Source: Bacteriovoracaceae bacterium (GTDB lineage: Bacteria > Bdellovibrionota > Bacteriovoracia > Bacteriovoracales > Bacteriovoracaceae). Taken from it: a DNA stretch of 64,000 nt. The stretch lies in NCBI GenBank assembly GCA_024711325.1, contig JANJTC010000003.1, positions 124,001-188,000 on the forward strand. Direction: 5' to 3'. Position numbers and translations under genes: made by a program. Below the pieces are notes generated by a model. The model was not told the DNA's origin. It ran no database searches and saw only the letters and a program-made list of their open reading frames with translations. How positions within the stretch are numbered: the stretch's first letter is position 1; the number at the start of each line of letters is the position of its first letter. This document shows, piece by piece, positions 1 to 8,553 of the stretch.

Positions 1-189
1 GATTTCATAATATTTAAGCAGGCCTTCAAAATCTTTTAATTGCTCAAAGCGGCCTTCCTGGGAAGCGATAATATCTGGGGAATGGGCGAGAAGAGTATTA
101 GTTAAATGAAGACGCCGATGGGGCCAGGAATTGACACCATCGGCAGGATTATTAAATCGAATGTTGCAACTTGTAAGACATAGCTTCAT
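1..189 (-). CDS. Endonuclease/exonuclease/phosphatase-like protein, N-terminal fragment
   Basis: An open frame starts with ATG at 189 and runs off the left edge, giving the first 63 residues. It reads MKLCLTSCNIRFNN, then LLAHSPDIIASQEG. This is the typical N-terminus of the endonuclease/exonuclease/phosphatase fold: the Asn of the SCNIR strand and the Glu of SQEG are the usual metal-site residues. The family hydrolyses phosphodiesters in nucleic acids or lipids; the substrate cannot be told. There is no signal peptide, so it is probably cytoplasmic. It follows the lipoprotein gene in the same direction with 18 bases between them and may share its transcript. Confidence 0.7.
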   Translation of the reverse strand, partial: MKLCLTSCNIRFNNPADGVNSWPHRRLHLTNTLLAHSPDIIASQEGRFEQLKDFEGLLKYYEI

Positions 190-207
190 CTTTTCATTGT
201 ATGACTT

Positions 208-1566
208 TTAGTCGAGCTTCTCAACATAGCTCTCAATTTCAAAGCTCATTTTTCCTTCGGTATTCATTTCATAAGAATCATTGATCTTAATAATCTTACC
301 TTGATCCTTGCAAGTCGGACTATATTCCCCGGTTATAACATAAGTTGATAAGTCCCTCGCCCTTAAAGTAAATGAGGTATTCCCGTTCTTTGAATGAAAT
401 TTCATTTTCCATAAAAATTGGCCTTGATGCATCTTTTCTTCAACTTGTATCAGATCTCCATTTTGTACTTCCACATTGTCATAAAAGTCCTGAAAACTAG
501 TTGGAACAAGCTTTTCATTTGATACATGCCTCAACTTATGAAGACAGCTGAATTCGTATCCCTCACGCGACAGATTCCCAACACGATATTTCCGTTTCTC
601 TTGTGATTCGTGAAATGACCTTTTGGTTTTAAATGAGGTCAATTTTATAAATACTCTAGCTTCTGGAAAGTCATGCAAGTGAAGCGCTTTGCCAGGTTTC
701 CCATTCTCCCGACTTATGATTGTTTTTTTATAATGAAATCTTTTTAGCAAATGCTCGTTTACCAGATTCTCCGAGGCATAGATCAAGGCCTTATCCCCAT
801 TGGCAAAGTGTCTTTCAAACCAGTGCGGTTGTGACCCAAGAGAATCAGTGAAGAAAAAATGATCCATTTCGTAAGGGATACTCCTTTTCACTCGGTTGAG
901 TTGCTTGAAGTTTTCAAATGAGAGAGCTTTTGAAACATAATAGACAGATGATTTTATTCCATCGTAATGATAGATTCGATAGGTTTTGTTTTTAATTGAT
1001 ACATCTGCACTTTGCTCGTGAAAATCAATCTTTTTAAATGGTTTCAAAAACGCGAGATGGGCTTTGCCTGACATAAGTTCTTTCAAGTTTTCTGCAGAAA
1101 TTTCTACTCGCATATTTGGCTTCCACTTTCCAATACTCATTTTCGATCCGGCATTTATCAGGACGACTTCTTCGGGTTTGGTTTCATTCGTTTCAAACTG
1201 AAGATGAACTGTATAGTAGGCATGCTTGAGATCTCGAAGATTAATTTTTTGATCGAGATCGACAATGCTCCACTCAGAATAGTACTGTCGATGTATCGCA
1301 TCGTCTTCTCGACCAGTCAAAATCTTGAGAGATTCAAATTTAGAATCACTTTTATTGGAAAATGCTACCTCCATCGAAGAGGTGTGATTAAATTTGATCA
1401 CACCTTTCAGTGGACCAAGTTGTTCAAAATTAGCCGTATATTTTTCGAGATCACTTCTTTCCTGATAGTTCAACACATGATCGCCATCTAAATCTTGCAA
1501 ATCAACTGCAGGAGGAGATTGATGTTTCCCACAGGCAATAAAAATAATTAACATTAGCCATTTCAT
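208..1566 (-). CDS. Lipoprotein with a calcium-loop-like motif, unknown function
   Basis: Predicted 452-residue lipoprotein. The ATG at 1566 follows a GGGAGAT ribosome site; a longer in-frame start at 1623 would add 19 residues that hide the signal. The N-terminus MKWLMLIIFIACG is a lipoprotein signal with Cys11 as the lipidated residue. Soon after comes DLDGDHVLNYQE, an EF-hand or thrombospondin-3-like calcium loop. The rest is charged and mostly soluble, with many aromatic residues, and matches no family I recognise. It is the last of three closely packed genes (2405 down to 208), so a shared transcript with the two small regulator-like genes is likely. Location: outer membrane or periplasmic face (inferred). 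Confidence 0.7.
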   Translation of the reverse strand: MKWLMLIIFIACGKHQSPPAVDLQDLDGDHVLNYQERSDLEKYTANFEQLGPLKGVIKFNHTSSMEVAFSNKSDSKFESLKILTGREDDAIHRQYYSEWSIVDLDQKINLRDLKHAYYTVHLQFETNETKPEEVVLINAGSKMSIGKWKPNMRVEISAENLKELMSGKAHLAFLKPFKKIDFHEQSADVSIKNKTYRIYHYDGIKSSVYYVSKALSFENFKQLNRVKRSIPYEMDHFFFTDSLGSQPHWFERHFANGDKALIYASENLVNEHLLKRFHYKKTIISRENGKPGKALHLHDFPEARVFIKLTSFKTKRSFHESQEKRKYRVGNLSREGYEFSCLHKLRHVSNEKLVPTSFQDFYDNVEVQNGDLIQVEEKMHQGQFLWKMKFHSKNGNTSFTLRARDLSTYVITGEYSPTCKDQGKIIKINDSYEMNTEGKMSFEIESYVEKLD

Positions 1567-1568
1567 CT

Positions 1569-2048
1569 TTATCTCCCGGACATCACTTGAGTCATAAGGG
1601 CCTGAAGTTCTCCCATTCCCCAAAAGATGACTTTTCGATTTTTAAGTGGAACTTGAGCTTCAGCTTTTTTGTGAGCGTCTTTCAAAAATGATTCAAGATT
1701 AGAAAGCATCGCCACAAAAATTTTTTCATCTCTCGAATCCATTGCGACTTTCTGAAAGCGGAATACTTTCTCAAATTTATGTTCCAATACTGCTTCCATC
1801 ATCTCAAGTGATTCAGCTTTACGAGCATCATGCCCATTTATTTCATCCATCATAAGGGGAGAAATATTTTCACTGACTTTGTAGCGATTACTGTCAGTTT
1901 TTAAAATGCCTCGAATGATCAAGGCCTGGAGAATGTTAAAGCACACATTCTCCTGCAGGCCTGCTTGAGTCTGCACTTCTTCATATGTGAGACTTTGTAA
2001 ACCAATGCATTCAAGAATAACTCTTTCTAGTGAAGATAAACCTCTCAT
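1569..2048 (-). CDS. Small winged-helix-like protein, unknown
   Basis: A 159-residue protein. Residues 1-60 (SSLERVILECIG, LTYEEVQTQAGL, LQALIIRGILKTDSNRYKV) look like a winged-helix DNA-binding or adaptor domain that ends in a short beta wing. The rest is helical and charged. No enzyme motif is seen. The stop lies two bases before the start of the lipoprotein gene, and the gene follows a second small regulator-like gene by nine bases, so the three form a tight operon. It may regulate the lipoprotein; that is inference from position only. Confidence 0.6.
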   Translation of the reverse strand: MRGLSSLERVILECIGLQSLTYEEVQTQAGLQENVCFNILQALIIRGILKTDSNRYKVSENISPLMMDEINGHDARKAESLEMMEAVLEHKFEKVFRFQKVAMDSRDEKIFVAMLSNLESFLKDAHKKAEAQVPLKNRKVIFWGMGELQALMTQVMSGR

Positions 2049-2057
2049 ACGGACTCC

Positions 2058-2405
2058 TTAGGCGATGCTGACATCTTGAAAAAGTGGACGGATATAAGTT
2101 CTGGCATATTTTTTGTTAGTAACTCTTCTCTCCATGTAATCGGCGAGTTTTCCTAATTCATCATTCGTCAGGAGGGAAGACGCCTCTTCCAAAACATAAT
2201 TCAGGCGGGAGAAATTGGGATTTTCAGCAATCTTGTCATTAATTGCTTTTTCGAAGGCCTCAAGTTCTTCGACTTTCATCGGTTTCCCGTTAAAAAGTCT
2301 AAAAACCCGGGTGATCTGGATACCTGTACGAGACGAGGCTTCACGAAGGGTGTCTTTTGGAAAGAAGAGGCGATAGCGGTGAATGGTTTTATTTTGTAAG
2401 CTCAT
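2058..2405 (-). CDS. Small helix-turn-helix-like protein
   Basis: A 115-residue protein with a clear GGAG ribosome site before ATG 2405. Residues 14-50 (FPKDTLREASSRTGIQITRVFRLFNGKPMKVEELEAF, given here as a motif region) resemble a helix-turn-helix in which the second helix carries TRVFRLFNG. The C-terminal half is helical and basic. It is the first gene of a three-gene minus-strand operon and lies just downstream of the sigma-54 activator gene, with 57 bases between. A DNA-binding role is likely; the target is unknown. Confidence 0.55.
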   Translation of the reverse strand: MSLQNKTIHRYRLFFPKDTLREASSRTGIQITRVFRLFNGKPMKVEELEAFEKAINDKIAENPNFSRLNYVLEEASSLLTNDELGKLADYMERRVTNKKYARTYIRPLFQDVSIA

Positions 2406-2462
2406 GGTCTACTCCTGTTTTTTGTTTCAGATGTAGACCCTTAAAGCAAAGACCATGCCAAT

Positions 2463-3785
2463 TTAGAATTGGAGCTGATTTTCCTGAAGGATGCGATAAA
2501 AGGCTGAGCTGGAGATTTTCAGATCTTTAATACAGGCAGTGATTTTTCCATTATTTCTTTTTAAGGCCTCTTCCACAGCTTTCTTTTCTAATTTGCCAAT
2601 ATAAGACTTAAGGCCATGTTCAAAAACATAGTCTTCCCATCCTTCAGAGGAGGGAGCGGATTTGGTCTCAATTCCCAGCATTTTCCCGACTAAAGATGCA
2701 TCAACCACGCCTGAAATATTCTGAGAGAGTCGCTCACAGGTCTTTCGAAGTTCCCTGATATTGCCAGGCCAGCTATATTTTTTGAATAGTTCATAAGCTT
2801 CTGCCTTCACTACATATCGGCGGCCTGAACTCTTTTGAAAATGACGAATCAATAGTTCAATATCATTTGATCTCTCTGCGAGGGACTTAAGACGGAATTG
2901 AAAACCACTAATCCGATGGAAAAAATCTTCCCGAAACTCTTTGTTCTCCATCTTCTTAGTCAGGTCTTCGCAAGTCGCAGTTATGAGCGTAAACTCACTC
3001 TTTTCAGGTCTGGTTGATCCGACCGGATAAAAGGTTTTTTCATCAAGGGCCTTTAGTAACTTTTGCTGCATGGACAGTGGCATGGTTGCAACTTCATCTA
3101 AGAATAGCGTCCCACCATGAGCTTGTTTCAGCTTCCCATCTTTCTTTTGATCAGCTCCTGTAAAAGCACCTTTTTCATGGCCAAAGAGTTCTGATTCCAG
3201 AAGATTCTCAGCAACTTCTGAACAGTTTAAATGAACCAGATTGGCCTCGGGATGTGTGATCTCATGGATGAGTTTTCCTAAGAGAGATTTACCTGTCCCG
3301 GTAGGCCCTGAAATGAATAAATTCTGATTTTTCCAATTCACCTCACACAGTCTACGAAGATCATTTATAAGTTCTTCATCCTGAGTGATGAAATCGTCTT
3401 TGAGAATCTTCTCAAAACGTGCACTCCGGGAATGTATAAACTTCTGAACATAGACAGGTAATTGATCTTTTAGCTTAAATTTTGAGAGATAGTGGCGTGC
3501 ACCCAGTGCGTAAGCTTTTTCAATGATTTCATCCCCTTCAAAGGAGCTGACAACAATGCAGTGAGAGCCTTTCCTTACTATGCTTTCAATAAGGTCTACG
3601 CCATTTTCATCGCCCAACTCGATATCAGTTATAACAATGTCATAAAAACGTTCTGAAAGCTTATTACGGGCCATTTTAAGGTCAACTGCTTCTTCAGTAA
3701 TCCCATACGGCTGGAGAATTTCCCGCAAATTCAAGCGGGCATACTTGTCATCCTCGATAATTAAAAAAGAAAGATTGGCCTTCAT
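2463..3785 (-). CDS. Sigma-54-dependent response regulator, NtrC family
   Basis: A 440-residue activator from ATG 3785; an in-frame TTG at 3821 would add 12 residues. Residues 5-115 are a complete receiver: acidic pair D12/D13, phospho-acceptor D54, S80 and K102. The AAA+ core follows, with Walker A GPTGTGKS, the sigma-54 contact loop GAFTGA, Walker B GTLFLDEV and an arginine-finger region. A Fis-type helix-turn-helix ends the protein (KITACIKDLKISSSAFYRIL). When phosphorylated, such proteins remodel RNA polymerase-sigma-54 at upstream sites. No histidine kinase gene is adjacent, so the partner is elsewhere. The gene starts beside an inverted repeat at 3806-3847 that could be its own operator. 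Confidence 0.93.
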   Translation of the reverse strand: MKANLSFLIIEDDKYARLNLREILQPYGITEEAVDLKMARNKLSERFYDIVITDIELGDENGVDLIESIVRKGSHCIVVSSFEGDEIIEKAYALGARHYLSKFKLKDQLPVYVQKFIHSRSARFEKILKDDFITQDEELINDLRRLCEVNWKNQNLFISGPTGTGKSLLGKLIHEITHPEANLVHLNCSEVAENLLESELFGHEKGAFTGADQKKDGKLKQAHGGTLFLDEVATMPLSMQQKLLKALDEKTFYPVGSTRPEKSEFTLITATCEDLTKKMENKEFREDFFHRISGFQFRLKSLAERSNDIELLIRHFQKSSGRRYVVKAEAYELFKKYSWPGNIRELRKTCERLSQNISGVVDASLVGKMLGIETKSAPSSEGWEDYVFEHGLKSYIGKLEKKAVEEALKRNNGKITACIKDLKISSSAFYRILQENQLQF

Positions 3786-3805
3786 GCCCTGCTTTCTAAC
3801 CGTTA

Positions 3806-3847
3806 AATATTCGGATTTCAAATACTGGATTCGGAATCCGAATATTT
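3806..3847. promoter_or_regulatory. Inverted repeat upstream of the sigma-54 activator
   Basis: Perfect 10-base arms AAATATTCGG (3806-3815) and CCGAATATTT (3838-3847) are separated by 22 bases. Nested in the spacer side is a second dyad, ATTCGG-AAT-CCGAAT (3829-3843). Three ATTCGG half-sites therefore sit within about 40 bases in the gap between the activator and nagB. This arrangement suits an operator for an oligomeric regulator, most simply the Fis-type domain of the adjacent activator (inference). Confidence 0.5.
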
Positions 3848-3919
3848 TACAGAGATGACTCTTGAATAGCTCTTGAGGGCGGAATACTATCTTATTGAAA
3901 GTTTGAAAAAAGGCAGCTT

Positions 3920-4645
3920 ATGCGCATTATTCAGTGTGAATCTCGGGAAGAAGCAATAAATACGGTGGCCTCGATGGTTCTGGAAAAAGTCTCCGCCCAT
4001 CCTTCAGCGGTGATCGGATTAGCAACGGGCCGAACTATGGAACCCGTCTATGCGGCCCTTATTCAAGAAGTTCAGAACTTAAAGATTGATTTGAATCATG
4101 CTTTTTTCTTCATGTTAGATGAATATCTCGGTTTACCTAAAGATCACCCTTCCAGCTTCAAACATTATATTAAAACTCATGTCATTAAACCGCTTGAGCT
4201 TAAAATATCGCAATTCGCTTTCCCACCAGTGCACGCTGATGGTGGTGCTATTCATTATGAGCAAACTTTGAAAGAAGCTGGTGGAATTGATCTTCAACTT
4301 TTGGGAATTGGCATAAATGGGCATGTTGGTTTCAATGAACCAGGCTCTCTTAAAAACTCCCGTACCCGAATCATTAAATTAACAAAAGAAACCATAGAGG
4401 CCAATCGTGATCAGTTCATTGATCAGATCATACCTTCTGAAGCACTATCTATGGGAATCGAAACGATCATGGAAGCTAAGGGATTAGTGATGCTTGCCAC
4501 TGGTAAGGCAAAAGCCGAAGTCGTAAAGTATCTTTTGAATCATCATGATGATCCATCTTGTCCTGCGACTTATTTAAAAGATCATCCTCATTTCACTTTG
4601 GTCTTAGATCCGGAGGCTGCATCTAAGATTAACTTGAATATCTGA
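3920..4645 (+). CDS. nagB: Glucosamine-6-phosphate deaminase
   Basis: A 241-residue protein converting glucosamine-6-phosphate to fructose-6-phosphate and ammonia in amino-sugar catabolism. It carries the phosphate-binding LATGRTMEPVY segment, the catalytic Asp67 in MLDEYLGL, and LGIGINGHVGFNEPG with the active-site His and Glu. Length matches the short, usually non-allosteric form; it lacks the C-terminal extension of the 266-residue E. coli enzyme. Its 3' end overlaps the convergent LmbE-type deacetylase gene by 58 bases. Together with that deacetylase it suggests use of N-acetylglucosamine from peptidoglycan or other glycans (inference). Confidence 0.93.
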   Translation: MRIIQCESREEAINTVASMVLEKVSAHPSAVIGLATGRTMEPVYAALIQEVQNLKIDLNHAFFFMLDEYLGLPKDHPSSFKHYIKTHVIKPLELKISQFAFPPVHADGGAIHYEQTLKEAGGIDLQLLGIGINGHVGFNEPGSLKNSRTRIIKLTKETIEANRDQFIDQIIPSEALSMGIETIMEAKGLVMLATGKAKAEVVKYLLNHHDDPSCPATYLKDHPHFTLVLDPEAASKINLNI

Positions 4646-5397
4646 CCAATATTCATCTCGTTGGTTAGAAATGCAGGCACTTTAGGGGTGGAGAATTTTC
4701 CAGCTTTAAAAAGTTGCAGCTGATAGAGAACTCCGAATGTCATGGGAGGAGCCTCTGTACCTTTTCCACTAATAACTTCAGAACCTCGTCTTACACTATC
4801 CATCATCCAGGCCGGAAGTCGCAGATGATAAGGATTGCGCTGGATTTCACCGATATGCTTTTCCAGGGCCTTCATTTGAAGCTCTAGTATTTCTTGAGGA
4901 ACTTCCACCAAAATATTTGGCTTACTTAATTGTCCCCAGAATTCACTCCAAGCGATCAGGATGGTTTCCTTTTTCAGGGAGACCAGGACCTTTTTTAAAA
5001 GTTCTCCTGTTTTAATATGGGTTGGATGAAAGTCTTTTAAGTGAGGAGCAATAATCAGAGAAGGTTGGTATTTTTGAATCAGGCTTTTTAATTCCTTTTC
5101 TTTCTTCTTCCAGCTTTCGTCCAGATAAACACATTCCATCTCCAGAAGCTCCACGGCTTCATTTAACTCGCTTTTTCTCTCTGTCTGTCGCTCACGATTA
5201 GATCCTAAGGTGACAGCGACATTGAGAATGTGAGCATTGTTTTCGTGCAAGAGACGTAATGCCAGTGATCCCACAATGGATTCATCATCAGGATGAGGAG
5301 AGAGAATCATGACTGTGAAAGGAAGAGAATTTTTTCTAAGAATGGCCGAGGGTTTAAAGAGAGCGGAAAAGTTTTTAAGAATTGGGGTGAAGTCCAT
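4588..5397 (-). CDS. PIG-L/LmbE-family deacetylase
   Basis: A 269-residue zinc-dependent deacetylase of the LmbE/PIG-L family, which removes N-acetyl groups from GlcNAc-type substrates. The signature SPHPDDE, binding zinc and providing the catalytic Asp, sits near residue 35, and a second ligand is likely in the PHLKDFHPTHIKTGELL segment. No signal peptide is visible. It converges on nagB with 58 bases of overlap, and deacetylation of a GlcNAc derivative would feed the NagB branch. The exact substrate is unknown. Confidence 0.85.
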   Translation of the reverse strand: MDFTPILKNFSALFKPSAILRKNSLPFTVMILSPHPDDESIVGSLALRLLHENNAHILNVAVTLGSNRERQTERKSELNEAVELLEMECVYLDESWKKKEKELKSLIQKYQPSLIIAPHLKDFHPTHIKTGELLKKVLVSLKKETILIAWSEFWGQLSKPNILVEVPQEILELQMKALEKHIGEIQRNPYHLRLPAWMMDSVRRGSEVISGKGTEAPPMTFGVLYQLQLFKAGKFSTPKVPAFLTNEMNIGQIFKLILDAASGSKTKVK

Positions 5398-5473
5398 TTC
5401 ACCGATTCCTTAAAATTTTGTAAGTGTAGTTACCACATAACAAAACGCGATTAGGATCAATACTGATCGAATC

Positions 5474-5543
5474 ATAGGCCCCTCTAAGTGTGTGTACGTT
5501 CTTCAATTTACCAACTTTTTTTCCACTCAGTCTAGAGGGCCTA
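5474..5543. terminator. Possible long imperfect hairpin downstream of the mannose pyrophosphorylase gene
   Basis: ATAGGCCCCTCTAAG (5474-5488) can pair imperfectly with TCTAGAGGGCCTATA (5529-5543). The arms lie between the end of the manC-like gene and the start of the LmbE-type gene on the same strand. With no clear T run it is a weak terminator candidate. Nothing else is seen in 5398-5550. Confidence 0.3.
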
Positions 5544-5550
5544 TAATCAA

Positions 5551-6924
5551 TTAGTTACGCTTGTAATCATCCTGAAGGCGCACGATGTCATCCTCCCCGA
5601 GATAACCACCCACCTGTGCTTCAATCAAAATGAGGTCCTCTTTTTGATTATTTGCCAGTCGGTGCTTGGCCTCTTTTGGGATGTAGGTAGATTGGTTTTG
5701 ATTCAGATCAAACGTATTCTCATCAATCGTTACAGTCGCTACACCGCTGACAACAATCCAATGTTCCGAACGATGGTGATGATACTGAAGCGAGAGTTTA
5801 GCGCCCGGGCGTACAGTGATTTGTTTTACTTTATAGCCTTGGTTTTCTTCCAGAATGGTATAGGTTCCCCATGGTCGATGAGCGGTGGTGTGTACATTGG
5901 CCATTTCAGGCTTTCTTCTTTTCACTTCTGCTACAAGCTCTTTTACTTTTTGAGTAGAACCCTTCTTGGCAATGACAATGGCATCTGAAGTATCAACAAT
6001 CATCAAGTCTTCGACATCAATGGTTGATATCAATCGGTTATCCGAAATCACCAGATTATTCTTTGAACCCATATGAATCGTATTGTGAGAGAAGGTATTA
6101 CCGTTAGCATCTTTAGGCATGGTCTCATAAAGTGAATCAAAAGATCCTAAATCACTCCAACCAATATCTGCTGGAACAACATTTACTCGTTTAGATTTTT
6201 CCATCACCGCATAGTCGATACTTTCCGAGCGGATGGATTTCATATCTTCCATCTGTAAACGAATCGCTTGATCACGACGGGCATGATTGAAAGCAGCTAC
6301 ACTCTGATCATAAACATCTGGAGCATAGCTTTTTAATTCTTCCAGAAAAACCTTGGCCTTAAAGCAGAACATTCCACTATTCCAAAAATAGTTTCCGGCC
6401 GAGACGTATCCTTCGGCCGTTTTAGTATCAGGCTTTTCTTTAAAGGATTTCACTTCCAGGCTATTGGCCTCAATGTAACCATAACCCGTTTCCGCGTAAC
6501 CGGGCTTGATGCCAAAGGTGACCAGCCGATCATTTTCTGCCAGTTCTCGGGCCTGTTTGACGACGGCTTCATAGGCAGGTTGTTTTTCAATTAAATGGTC
6601 AGAGGGGACAACGAGGAGAATCTCATTGGGATCACAGGCGAGAGCTGCCATGGCGATGGCCGGGGCTGTATTGCGTCCAATGGGCTCCAAAATAAAAGTA
6701 CTTTTAGTATTAAGACTCAGGTCTTCAAGTTGATCCAAACCCATGAAGTATTGTTCTTGATTAATGACTACAGAAAATGAATCAGCAAGCTTGGCATTAC
6801 GCTTAACCGTTTTTTGAAAAAGAGATTCATTCTCAAACAGTTTTACAAACTGCTTAGGATAAAGAGTTCGAGATATTGGCCATAAACGTGTTCCTGAGCC
6901 ACCACATAAGATAACAACTTGCAT
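5551..6924 (-). CDS. manC: Mannose-1-phosphate guanylyltransferase / mannose-6-phosphate isomerase
   Basis: A 457-residue bifunctional enzyme of the ManC/AlgA/CpsB type. Residues 1-290 are the nucleotidyltransferase, with GGSGTRLWP at 8-16 and the FKEKPD lysine motif that makes GDP-mannose. Residues 348-450 are the type II isomerase cupin, with PWGTYTILEE, the metal-binding LQYHHHRSEHWIVV and the ALANN-type end. It provides GDP-mannose for polysaccharide synthesis, though it lies 35 kb from the sugar locus in this window. The AGGAGAA ribosome site sits in a short hairpin (6929-6943). Confidence 0.93.
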   Translation of the reverse strand: MQVVILCGGSGTRLWPISRTLYPKQFVKLFENESLFQKTVKRNAKLADSFSVVINQEQYFMGLDQLEDLSLNTKSTFILEPIGRNTAPAIAMAALACDPNEILLVVPSDHLIEKQPAYEAVVKQARELAENDRLVTFGIKPGYAETGYGYIEANSLEVKSFKEKPDTKTAEGYVSAGNYFWNSGMFCFKAKVFLEELKSYAPDVYDQSVAAFNHARRDQAIRLQMEDMKSIRSESIDYAVMEKSKRVNVVPADIGWSDLGSFDSLYETMPKDANGNTFSHNTIHMGSKNNLVISDNRLISTIDVEDLMIVDTSDAIVIAKKGSTQKVKELVAEVKRRKPEMANVHTTAHRPWGTYTILEENQGYKVKQITVRPGAKLSLQYHHHRSEHWIVVSGVATVTIDENTFDLNQNQSTYIPKEAKHRLANNQKEDLILIEAQVGGYLGEDDIVRLQDDYKRN

Positions 6925-6928
6925 AGAC

Positions 6929-6943
6929 TTCTCCTGAGGAGAA
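6929..6943 (-). promoter_or_regulatory. Hairpin over the manC ribosome-binding site
   Basis: TTCTCC and GGAGAA arms enclose three bases immediately upstream of the start codon at 6924. The 3' arm is the Shine-Dalgarno sequence itself, so the site may be partly masked in the mRNA. The hairpin is short and its effect is uncertain. Confidence 0.35.
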
Positions 6944-6965
6944 TATACTAGCCTTGAATATAAGC

Positions 6966-8366
6966 TTAGGAAATACCCAGAATGAGAGATGCGGTAGAGA
7001 AGTAAATGAGAAGGCCCGTGATATCCACAATGGTGGTAATGGCCGGGCTCGCCACAACTGCCGGGTCACCACCCATTCGACGCACGATCAATGGAAGACC
7101 TGCGCCAATGACCGCAGAGGTGATCACTTGGATAGCGATGGCCAGAGATATTACTCCTCCAATATGCACCATTGTAAAACCCTCAGGCAGCAGTGAATGG
7201 AAGGAGAGGAAAGCTATTTTAAAATAAGTTAAAAGGGCCACGCAAACAGATAGCATGAATGAGATCCGCATTTCTTTTAAAACAATCTTGGACCAGTCTT
7301 TATCGTCAATTTCTCCTAAGGAGAGGGCCCGGATGACCACGGTTGCCGCTTGGGAACCCGTGTTTCCTCCGGTTGCCGCCATCATGGGCATATACATGGC
7401 CAGAATGATAAAGTGCTCTAATACCGATTGGTATTCATTAATGATCATTCCTGAAATGATTCCAATTGCTGCCAGAGACACCAGCCAGACGACCCGCTTT
7501 TTGAAATGATGAAAGGAAGAAGTCGACATGTACTCTTCATCATCTTCAGAGGGCATGATCCCCATGAATTTTTCCATGTCTTCTGTTTCTTCTTTTCGGA
7601 TAATATCAATGGCTTCCTCATGGGAAACAATTCCTACAAGTTGATTGAGGGAGTTCAAAACAGGCATGGCCACAAGGTCATACTTCTCAATTTTCTGGGC
7701 GACTGATTCCCGGTCTTCATTAACTTCCGCCGAGACAAAGAATTCGTTGAGCATTTCTGTGACTCGAGTTTTTGGATCCGCCATGACCAGATCTTTAAGG
7801 GTCACAAGCCCTTTCATCACCATGGAGTGATCAATCACATAAATGTAGTAGATCATATCTTTGGAAGGAGCATCATTTCTGATTTTGGCCAAGGCTTCTG
7901 AAGAAGTCATGTCTGCAAAGATGGTGGCAAAATCCGTGGTCATAATCCCACCGGCAGTTTCCGGAGGATAGGCCGATAAGATGATTACATCTTCTCTGAC
8001 TTTTTTAGACAGGTATGGCAAAAGCTCAATTTGTTCTTCTTTGGTGAGCTCCTGATAAAGATCCGCACGTATATCTGAGAACATTTGGCCAAAGATATTA
8101 GCAAAGGTACGACGGTCAAGTGAATGAAAAAGTTTGAGCTGTAAATCCAATGAAAAGTCGGAAAAAATTCTTCCCTGATCTTCCAGGTCAAGTTTTTTAA
8201 GGTACTCGATAACCTCATCCAGCGGCTTCTCTTCCATGAACTCAGCAACATCCATGGTTGGAAGTTCTTCAAACATTTCAAGCAGTTCGTCCGTCTTTCC
8301 TTGCTCGGATAAGTCCTGGAGTATGTCTTGATTTTCAATTTCTTGGTTATCGTCTTTTTCTTTCAT
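6966..8366 (-). CDS. mgtE: Magnesium transporter MgtE
   Basis: A 466-residue MgtE-type Mg2+ channel/transporter. An acidic N-terminal helical domain (about 1-135) precedes two CBS domains (about 140-265, with YYIYVIDHSMVMKGLVTLKDL and AMPVLNSLNQLVGIV regions) that act as the Mg2+ sensor. The C-terminal five-helix pore domain starts near 285, with MYMPMMAATGGNTGSQ in the conserved pore entry and a late GDPAVVASPAITT segment. Length and order fit the family. No M-box riboswitch is recognisable in the 187 bases upstream. Confidence 0.94.
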   Translation of the reverse strand: MKEKDDNQEIENQDILQDLSEQGKTDELLEMFEELPTMDVAEFMEEKPLDEVIEYLKKLDLEDQGRIFSDFSLDLQLKLFHSLDRRTFANIFGQMFSDIRADLYQELTKEEQIELLPYLSKKVREDVIILSAYPPETAGGIMTTDFATIFADMTSSEALAKIRNDAPSKDMIYYIYVIDHSMVMKGLVTLKDLVMADPKTRVTEMLNEFFVSAEVNEDRESVAQKIEKYDLVAMPVLNSLNQLVGIVSHEEAIDIIRKEETEDMEKFMGIMPSEDDEEYMSTSSFHHFKKRVVWLVSLAAIGIISGMIINEYQSVLEHFIILAMYMPMMAATGGNTGSQAATVVIRALSLGEIDDKDWSKIVLKEMRISFMLSVCVALLTYFKIAFLSFHSLLPEGFTMVHIGGVISLAIAIQVITSAVIGAGLPLIVRRMGGDPAVVASPAITTIVDITGLLIYFSTASLILGIS

Positions 8367-8461
8367 GGCCGCTCAGGAGTTATATATGAAATAGGTTACT
8401 GTAAAGCTTGAATTTTCTATAGGTTAAAAGAATTACCCTTTTATAAATGTTTGGCCCAAGT

Positions 8462-8495
8462 AAGTCTTAATTTATTTGCTCCTTTATTAAGACTT
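8462..8495. repeat. Perfect 10-base inverted repeat between mgtE and the PilZ-like gene
   Basis: AAGTCTTAAT (8462-8471) and ATTAAGACTT (8486-8495) are perfect inverted arms with a 14-base spacer, within the divergent gap 8367-8553. No T run follows on either strand, so an operator is a better guess than a terminator. The rest of the gap is AT-rich and shows no clear promoter consensus. Confidence 0.4.
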
Positions 8496-8553
8496 TCCTA
8501 AAGAAGTCGATAGGTAGTTGTAAATATACACTCTTTTAAATGGCATTTGCAAA

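Noticed and set aside
8367-8553. Possible M-box riboswitch before mgtE
   Set aside because: No recognisable M-box conserved core; only an inverted repeat is seen.
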